A stretch of DNA of 64,000 bases from Rossellomorea marisflavi (GTDB lineage Bacteria > Bacillota > Bacilli > Bacillales > Bacillaceae_B): NCBI RefSeq assembly GCF_022170785.1, contig NZ_CP081870.1, positions 3,212,001 to 3,276,000 of the forward strand. The letters are read 5' to 3'. The notes beneath the pieces were generated by a model, which was given only the letters and a program-made list of their open reading frames with translations, ran no database searches and was not told the origin of the DNA. The position numbers were made by a program, and so were the translations under genes. Positions 59,748 through 64,000 of the stretch are shown one piece after another; the stretch's first letter is position 1; each line of letters begins with the position of its first letter.

Positions 59748-60031
59748 TGCTTGAGATCATCATCCGTATCACCCTGATCTGTGTGTCCCTTTCCATGCTG
59801 GGACTCATTTACCGGGTCATCAAGGGACCTACCACCCCCGACAGGGTTGTGGCGTTGGACGCCCTAGGGGTAAACCTGATTGCCATCGTTGCACTCGTCT
59901 CCATGCTGATCGATTCCGATGCCTTCCTGGAAGTCATTCTATTGCTCGGAATCCTCGCCTTCATCGGGACGGTGTCATTCTCCAAATTCCTTGAGAAAGG
60001 AGCGATCATCGAACGTGACCGAAATCGTTAA
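59747..60031 (+). CDS. mrpF: Na+/H+ antiporter subunit MrpF
   Basis: A 94-residue three-helix subunit. The conserved RVIKGPTTPDRVVALDALGVNLIAIVALVSMLIDSDAFLEVILLLGILAFIGTVSFSKFLEKG is present; the Asp in PDRVVALD is the family's key acidic residue. In B. subtilis MrpF has also been linked to bile salt efflux. It overlaps mrpE by one base and mrpG by 17 bases. Confidence 0.96.
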   Translation: MLEIIIRITLICVSLSMLGLIYRVIKGPTTPDRVVALDALGVNLIAIVALVSMLIDSDAFLEVILLLGILAFIGTVSFSKFLEKGAIIERDRNR

Positions 60032-60374
60032 CTATATTATCGGATTCTTTCTTCTTGCAGGCGGATTCCTCAGCCTAGTGGCATCGTTCGGAGTGCTCAG
60101 GCTTCCTGATGTTTACACACGTAACCATGCGGCTTCGAAAAGTGCCACACTCGGAATCATGTGTATTCTGCTCGGGACATTCCTTTATTTCTATATTGTG
60201 CATGGCATCTTCAATTCCAAGGTCCTACTGGCCATCGTGTTCATCTTTGTCACTGCGCCGGTCGGTGGTCACCTCATCGCCCGCGCAGCCTATCATTCAG
60301 GGGCTAAACTCTGGGATAAAAGTGTTCGGGATGACCTGAAGGACAAGGAAAAATATGATCGACAACATTCATAA
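60015..60374 (+). CDS. mrpG: Na+/H+ antiporter subunit MrpG
   Basis: A 119-residue three-helix subunit closing the operon. The conserved GGFLSLVASFGVLRLPDVYTRNHAASKSATLGIM stretch runs from about residue 16, followed by helix 3 and APVGGHLIARAAYHSGAKLWD. The start is GTG 60015 inside mrpF, with AGGAG 12 bases upstream, which is somewhat far; no better in-frame start is visible. A strong bidirectional terminator overlaps its stop region. Confidence 0.94.
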   Translation: MTEIVNYIIGFFLLAGGFLSLVASFGVLRLPDVYTRNHAASKSATLGIMCILLGTFLYFYIVHGIFNSKVLLAIVFIFVTAPVGGHLIARAAYHSGAKLWDKSVRDDLKDKEKYDRQHS

Positions 60375-60414
60375 AAAAAGCGAAAGCCGTCTCGAGATGG
60401 CTTTCGCTTTTTTT
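60373..60414. terminator. Bidirectional terminator at the end of the mrp operon
   Basis: AAAAAAAGCGAAAGCC, ten-base loop, GGCTTTCGCTTTTTTT. It serves mrpG on the plus strand and the nitroreductase gene on the minus strand, whose stop it touches. Confidence 0.88.
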
Positions 60415-61039
60415 ATTTACCGATATATGTAACAAACTCACTGACGGGCTTCCGGTAGCCCCGGGGTTTTCGGCTTTCTCTCTTTTCTTTCCCAACAGAG
60501 ATCATCATGACGACTTCGTACCGATCCTCTATGTTCAGGATTTCCTTGACCTTTTCCGCATCGAACCCGATCATGGGGCACGTGTCCCAGCCCTTTTCCT
60601 TGGCAGCAAGCATGAAGACCATGGAAGACAGGGACGCATTACGGATCGCTTCATCCCGTTGGAATCCACTACCTTTCCCTTCATAGAAAGAGGTGGTATT
60701 CTCGACCATACCAGAGAATTCTTCTTCATTCACGATTTTCAGCATCTTCAATCCCCGATAAATTTCTTCTGCTGACTCGTACGCTTTTTTATCTCCCAGG
60801 AGCAAAACGACCGCTGAAGCAGATCGTACTTTATGCTGCCCCATGGCTGCACCCTGAAGCTCCTCTTTCACTCTCTCATCTGTCACGACGATATACCTCG
60901 TATGCTGAAGGTTGAACGCAGATGGCGAAAGCTTGACCAACTCAAAGATTTCATTCATTTCGTTAGATTGGATCGGATGATCAGGAAGAAAATTCGATGC
61001 CGAGCGACGTTCTTTCATCAATTCTGTAAAACCGGTCAT
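60413..61039 (-). CDS. Nitroreductase family protein (YodC-like)
   Basis: A 208-residue FMN-dependent NAD(P)H oxidoreductase of the nitroreductase fold. The N-terminal ERRSASNFLPDHPI binds the FMN phosphate, LSPSAFNLQHTRYIVV near 37 is the family motif, and the C-terminal GWDTCPMIGFDAEKVKEIL, then VVMMISVGKE, closes the flavin site. It resembles B. subtilis YodC. Likely role: reduction of quinones or nitro compounds; the natural substrate is not known. AAGGAG precedes the ATG. Converges with mrp over a shared terminator. Confidence 0.9.
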   Translation of the reverse strand: MTGFTELMKERRSASNFLPDHPIQSNEMNEIFELVKLSPSAFNLQHTRYIVVTDERVKEELQGAAMGQHKVRSASAVVLLLGDKKAYESAEEIYRGLKMLKIVNEEEFSGMVENTTSFYEGKGSGFQRDEAIRNASLSSMVFMLAAKEKGWDTCPMIGFDAEKVKEILNIEDRYEVVMMISVGKEKRESRKPRGYRKPVSEFVTYIGK

Positions 61040-61351
61040 GCTTTCACTCCTTCATTTATCTTGAATTCAAGATAACTATACCGAATAGGCAGAATATTGT
61101 CAAATCAATCCTCCAGTAGCTCTTTCATCAGACATGAAGAAACATTTAAAAAGTACAATATATTATGGTACCGTTCGTTTAGATTATTAAACCTGGTTCA
61201 GCGATTCAATTAGTGATTGAGTTAAATTAAGCTTGAATTTTCACCCAAACCTCATAACCAGACTTACAATTTATGTTAAAATTCACATATATGAAGATAT
61301 ATGAAGTTCAATGAATTTAATAAATAAAAATACTACATTGGAGGATTAATT
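61040..61351. other. AT-rich intergenic region
   Basis: The region holds the nitroreductase promoter on the left and, from about 61130, distinctly AT-rich sequence continuous with the next gene. A direct repeat ATATATGAAGATATATGAAG is seen near 61289. No gene seen. Confidence 0.45.
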
Positions 61352-62191
61352 GTGAATATCATTGATACAGTCCACAGTTTTCTAAGGAGATTTCAGCCTA
61401 ATACCGATTTTTTAAAAGAATATTATAATGAATATCCTGATATCTTTTATGAGTATTTTTCTTATCACTGTAAAGATACTGATGAAAGGCTTAGCCAATC
61501 GATTGAAAAATACCCTTCTTCGATATCTACCATTAAACAAGTTCATAAGAACTTAATTCCTATTATTGAAGAGATTACTGAAAAATATTACAAGATTTAT
61601 CAAGTCACTTTCCCGATTGAAGTTAATTTAATTGTCGGTGGTTATGGCTCTAACGCATACACACATCGACAAATAATACCCAATATAACCTTTGCATTAG
61701 AAAGATTATCGCCTGTTACTGATCATTTAAAAACGATAGTTGCTCACGAATTCGGACACGCAACGCAAAATATTCTTTCAAATCGTTCAGGTATTGAATG
61801 GAAAAATGTAAATTGGAATAGCCCTCTTACTTGGTTACATCAAGAAGGTGCAGCAACACATTTTTCTAGAAAAACGGTAAGTCATTTAAATCCTTCTGTA
61901 TATTTTCATTTTAATGATGAAGGTTCCGATTGGATTTCCTTTGCAAAGTCTAATTCGGAAAATATTAAAACTCAGTTTGCGCAGGATTTCTCAGATGCAA
62001 CACCACTTGAAATGTTTCGAGAATGGTTTTCAATAAATGGTGGGGAAAAGTTTGGACATAGTAGATTAGGTTATTTTCTTGGTGATATGTTTTTTCAGAG
62101 CCAAATAAAAAAGTCATGTGAAATAAAGGCAATCATTGCTTGGAAAGAATTTAACTTTGAAGAACAAGTTAAAGATTGGCTACTACAATGA
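61352..62191 (+). CDS. Predicted zinc metalloprotease-like protein with HEFGH motif
   Basis: A 279-residue protein I do not recognise at family level. It has a zincin active site: VAHEFGHATQN with His 132, Glu 133 and His 136, followed by a possible third ligand, Glu 165, in WLHQEGAATHFSR. This is a gluzincin-like spacing, similar to the DUF2268 type of predicted proteases. The N-terminal third is helical (LKEYYNEYPDIFYEYF, IIEEITEKYYKIY). There is no signal peptide or membrane helix, so it is probably cytoplasmic. GGAGGATTAATT precedes the ATG. Base composition and codons are clearly more AT-rich than all neighbours, suggesting recent acquisition. Confidence 0.72.
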   Translation: MNIIDTVHSFLRRFQPNTDFLKEYYNEYPDIFYEYFSYHCKDTDERLSQSIEKYPSSISTIKQVHKNLIPIIEEITEKYYKIYQVTFPIEVNLIVGGYGSNAYTHRQIIPNITFALERLSPVTDHLKTIVAHEFGHATQNILSNRSGIEWKNVNWNSPLTWLHQEGAATHFSRKTVSHLNPSVYFHFNDEGSDWISFAKSNSENIKTQFAQDFSDATPLEMFREWFSINGGEKFGHSRLGYFLGDMFFQSQIKKSCEIKAIIAWKEFNFEEQVKDWLLQ

Positions 62192-62333
62192 ATGGTTAGA
62201 AATGCGTATGCCTATAGTGTTATTAGATACGCCTTTCACCTTCATTAACATTTTTGATTCACCTATTATTCAACTCAAATTCATTGGAATTAACTTTTTG
62301 ATGAAAAACGCATTTTAACTTATTACTCCAAAG

Positions 62334-62355
62334 AAAAAACCCCCGTCACCGGGAG
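62334..62355 (-). terminator. Terminator of the YdaT-like gene
   Basis: Minus-strand CTCCCG-GTGA-CGGGGG followed by a T6 run. Confidence 0.75.
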
Positions 62356-62364
62356 TTCTCCTTC

Positions 62365-62733
62365 TTATTGCTGATATAAATGATTTTCAACCGATCCATC
62401 CTCCTTATACACCACAAGGGTGCCGGAATGGTCCGTTGCATATCGCTTTGCTCGCTCCAACAGCTTTTCCTTCGTCTCTTCTACCATGATGGCCCGCTCT
62501 CCATCGGCTTTTTTCAGCTGCCAGCCATCATCATGGACAGTGACGTGATACTCTGCCTTATCGGTTTGCGTACCCTCCTCGGACTTGTGGGCCCGATCCG
62601 TGGCAATGGCGATCGCCCTGCCCTCTTCATACCCTTCATCAAGCAGGGCATTTCCGATCTCGATGGCTTTATTCCGGACATCAGAGGGCAGATTCTTCAG
62701 TGATTCGGGATAATCTTGTTTCGACCAGCTCAT
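62365..62733 (-). CDS. ydaT: YdaT-like stress protein with DUF2188 domain
   Basis: A 122-residue soluble protein. The N-terminal part SWSKQDYPESLKNLPSDVRNKAIEIGNALLDEGYEEGRAIAIATDRA is very like B. subtilis YdaT. The C-terminal DUF2188 domain (EYHVTVHDDGWQLKKADGERA... GTLVVYKEDGSVENHLY) is the small beta-rich repeat of unknown function. YdaT belongs to the general stress regulon in B. subtilis, and a candidate sigma-B promoter is present here. The start at 62733 has GGAGG seven bases upstream; the longer frame from 62856 runs through menI. Confidence 0.82.
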   Translation of the reverse strand: MSWSKQDYPESLKNLPSDVRNKAIEIGNALLDEGYEEGRAIAIATDRAHKSEEGTQTDKAEYHVTVHDDGWQLKKADGERAIMVEETKEKLLERAKRYATDHSGTLVVYKEDGSVENHLYQQ

Positions 62734-62769
62734 GTTCATACCTCCGTAGTAAGTGGGATTATCTATCCT

Positions 62770-62794
62770 TTTCCCCCACCTGTCACGGCTAAAC
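62770..62794 (-). promoter_or_regulatory. Candidate sigma-B promoter of the ydaT-like gene
   Basis: Minus-strand GTTTAG, 13-base spacer, GGGAAA resembles the sigma-B consensus GTTTAA-N12-14-GGGTAT. The -35 part overlaps the menI stop codon. It is located 37 bases before the start codon. Confidence 0.5.
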
Positions 62795-63178
62795 GTTCTT
62801 TTTGGGTACAACAGCCATTGTACAACGTGACACGCAGATGAGATCGTCTGCCTCATCGGTGATCTTGATGTCCCATACCATGGTGGTTCGTCCCTGGTGC
62901 AGGACGGTCGCCGTCGCTGTCACCTCTCCGTCTTTTTTCGCCTTGATGTGATTGGCATTGATCTCTAGACCGAAGCATATCTCCTTATCGAGATCAATCA
63001 GTTCCACAGCCCCGACGCTTGCGACGGTTTCTGCAAGAGCGACGGATGCTCCTCCGTGGAGGAATCCAAAAGGCTGCCTCGTCTGCTCATTGACGGGCAT
63101 CGTCGCCACGATCCTGCCTTTTTCTACCGTGTTGAATTCAATGCCCAGTGCACTGATCAATGTGTGATCAAGTTTCAT
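62789..63178 (-). CDS. menI: Hot-dog thioesterase MenI/YuxO (1,4-dihydroxy-2-naphthoyl-CoA hydrolase)
   Basis: A 129-residue PaaI-type hot-dog thioesterase. Typical motifs are TRQPFGFLHGGASVALAETVASVGA near residues 33-57, with the conserved HGG and catalytic Glu, and GLEINANHIKAKKDGEVTATATVLHQGRTTMVWDIKI. It matches B. subtilis YuxO, assigned to the menaquinone pathway, which lies between comA and the mrp operon there. In this window comA does not follow within the available sequence; a small unknown gene and a transporter do. Specificity for DHNA-CoA is inferred from the orthologue. Confidence 0.88.
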   Translation of the reverse strand: MKLDHTLISALGIEFNTVEKGRIVATMPVNEQTRQPFGFLHGGASVALAETVASVGAVELIDLDKEICFGLEINANHIKAKKDGEVTATATVLHQGRTTMVWDIKITDEADDLICVSRCTMAVVPKKNV

Positions 63179-63343
63179 ATTCCTTCACCCCTTCCCCATA
63201 CTCTTCGACCTCGCGAGTCAAAATCCTTTATCTGCTTAGTAGGTCCAGATTCAGCCTATCACAAGGTGGCAGGAAGATGAATGAATAAATGCAACGCCTC
63301 TTTCATACGTTTACGTAGATGATGTCAGAGAAAGGAGTGTTCC

Positions 63344-63715
63344 ATGATGTATCGTTTCCATCCTTTCCATGGGAACAGACCGTCGCCTCAATCGTATATG
63401 AACCAGCAGCGGGTGCTCCCTGCAACCGCCCCCGATACGCTGATGGCTTCGGCCGGGAAGACCCTTAGCTTAATGGACGATGCCAAATTGGTTCTCGCGC
63501 GCATCAACAGCTCAAGGGAATTTGCCTCCAAGCTGATGACCGCCGCTCAACAATCCAATCTGCCTGAAGTACATAGATTGCTTCAGACGATCCCTACGCG
63601 CGTACAGCCGGTCGTATCCTTCAATCCTGATGGTGTGAGATTCGTATTTGATGAAAAATTGGGTCAGGTGGATTGCTGTCATTTGATTGTATCCGTCAAG
63701 TGGAATGAGTTTTGA
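63344..63715 (+). CDS. Uncharacterised small protein
   Basis: A 123-residue protein. The N-terminus is rich in His, Pro, Phe and Gln (MYRFHPFHGNRPSPQSYMNQQ), followed by a helix (LMASAGKTLSLMDDAKLVLARINSSREFASKLMTAAQQ) and a beta-rich end with DGVRFVFDEK, then VDCCHLIVSVKWNEF. No signal peptide or membrane helix. The order of a Pro/His-rich head and a compact tail recalls spore-associated proteins of Bacillus, but this is a guess. AAAGGAG lies at good spacing before the first ATG, and a strong terminator follows. Confidence 0.7.
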   Translation: MMYRFHPFHGNRPSPQSYMNQQRVLPATAPDTLMASAGKTLSLMDDAKLVLARINSSREFASKLMTAAQQSNLPEVHRLLQTIPTRVQPVVSFNPDGVRFVFDEKLGQVDCCHLIVSVKWNEF

Positions 63716-63757
63716 AAAGCCGAAGGAAGCCGGAGATCCTGCTTCCTTCGGCTTTTT
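63715..63757 (+). terminator. Terminator of the 63344-63715 gene
   Basis: AAAAGCCGAAGGAAGC, ten-base loop, GCTTCCTTCGGCTTTTT: a 15-base perfect stem. Confidence 0.9.
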
Positions 63758-63798
63758 CCATACAGTTGATCCAGGGGAGGATACGTTCTCGATTTCTA

Positions 63799-63830
63799 CA
63801 AAAAAAAGAACCTCCGAAGAGATTCTTTTT
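63799..63830 (-). terminator. Terminator of the YuiF-like antiporter gene
   Basis: Minus-strand AAGAATCTC-TTCG-GAGGTTCTT with one mismatch and a following T8 run; the stable TTCG loop supports it. Confidence 0.75.
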
Positions 63831-64000
63831 TAAAAGATCATGGCCGCAATCCAACCGAAGGCCACAAGAGGGATGTTATAGTGTAGGAATGTAGGGACAC
63901 ATGTATCCCAAATGTGGTTGTGCTGTCCATCGGCATTCAAACCTGCGGTCGGCCCCAGTGTACTGTCCGACGCAGGTGAACCGGCATCTCCTAGGGCACC
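63830..64000 (-). CDS. yuiF: YuiF-type Na+/H+ antiporter, C-terminal end (runs off window)
   Basis: The last 56 codons of a minus-strand gene that begins beyond base 64000. The sequence [20 protein letters not shown], then [20 protein letters not shown] and a final hydrophobic helix [16 protein letters not shown], fits the C-terminus of the YuiF/NhaC-like Na+/H+ antiporter family. The frame is in phase at the window edge and ends in TAA followed by a terminator. Name assigned from memory of that family; substrate unknown. Confidence 0.7.
   Translation of the reverse strand, partial: GALGDAGSPASDSTLGPTAGLNADGQHNHIWDTCVPTFLHYNIPLVAFGWIAAMIF

Noticed and set aside
62136-62318. 60-codon frame after the metalloprotease-like gene
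   Set aside because: It overlaps the end of that gene in another frame and shows no ribosome binding site; its hydrophobic look follows from AT-rich sequence.
1-64000. CRISPR array, prophage or insertion sequence
   Set aside because: No regularly spaced direct repeats, cas genes, integrases, transposases or phage structural genes were seen; the only repeats are the two short intergenic types described.

Overview
The window reads as a stretch of chromosome from a Bacillaceae species (Firmicutes). Supporting signs are strong AGGAGG-type ribosome binding sites, frequent TTG and GTG starts, CcpA-type cre boxes, PerR boxes, lipobox proteins, and a gene order that largely follows the Bacillus subtilis yugO/pgi/yugI/alaRT/patB/kapB/pbpD/yufK/mrp/yuxO region. 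The genus is not fixed by the sequence; a marine or soil Bacillus or Rossellomorea-like organism is plausible inference. I see no prophage, transposase gene or CRISPR array.

Layout. 0-5 kb: the 5' end of a lipoteichoic acid synthase gene, a HAD phosphatase, and the divergent nagR / nagAB genes for N-acetylglucosamine use, with a perfect palindromic operator over the nagAB promoter; then a tRNA-Ala(GGC). 5-11 kb: two unrecognised genes and a large secreted GH32 fructanase gene split by a one-base frameshift. 11-16 kb: a pyruvate-type module (CstA carrier and LytS/LytT two-component system). 16-24 kb: an OYE flavin oxidoreductase and EamA exporter divergent from a LysR regulator, small membrane and lipoprotein genes, a GH16 enzyme, a VWA lipoprotein, an acetyltransferase, a YugO-type K+ channel and YugN. 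24-30 kb: asparagine synthetase, pgi, a YugJ-type alcohol dehydrogenase and YuzA.

30-41 kb is a catabolic and stress block: a YwdH-type aldehyde dehydrogenase, the arginine/ornithine/proline route rocG-rocD-rocA with a divergent RocR-like activator, PerR-controlled katA, and an acetaldehyde dehydrogenase with its DUF779 partner. In B. subtilis these genes are not found between yuzA and yugI, so this part looks like a lineage-specific arrangement. The RocR-like protein is notable: its AAA+ domain keeps both Walker motifs but has lost the GAFTGA loop and the second loop that contact sigma-54.

41-54 kb returns to the conserved order: YugI, an NSS-family sodium symporter, an XRE regulator, alaR-alaT, yugF, patB, a SodC-like lipoprotein lacking one copper ligand, a lipoprotein cyclophilin, kapB, kapD, pbpD and yufK. 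The kinB sensor kinase expected between patB and kapB is absent. 54.6-60.4 kb is the complete seven-gene mrpABCDEFG Na+/H+ antiporter operon. 60.4-64 kb holds a nitroreductase, an AT-rich island with a HEFGH metalloprotease-like protein, a YdaT-like stress protein, the MenI/YuxO thioesterase, a small unknown gene, and the 3' end of a YuiF-type Na+/H+ antiporter.

Gene identities rest on motif and remembered family resemblance, not on database searches. Where a start codon differs from the longest open frame, it was chosen from the ribosome binding site.
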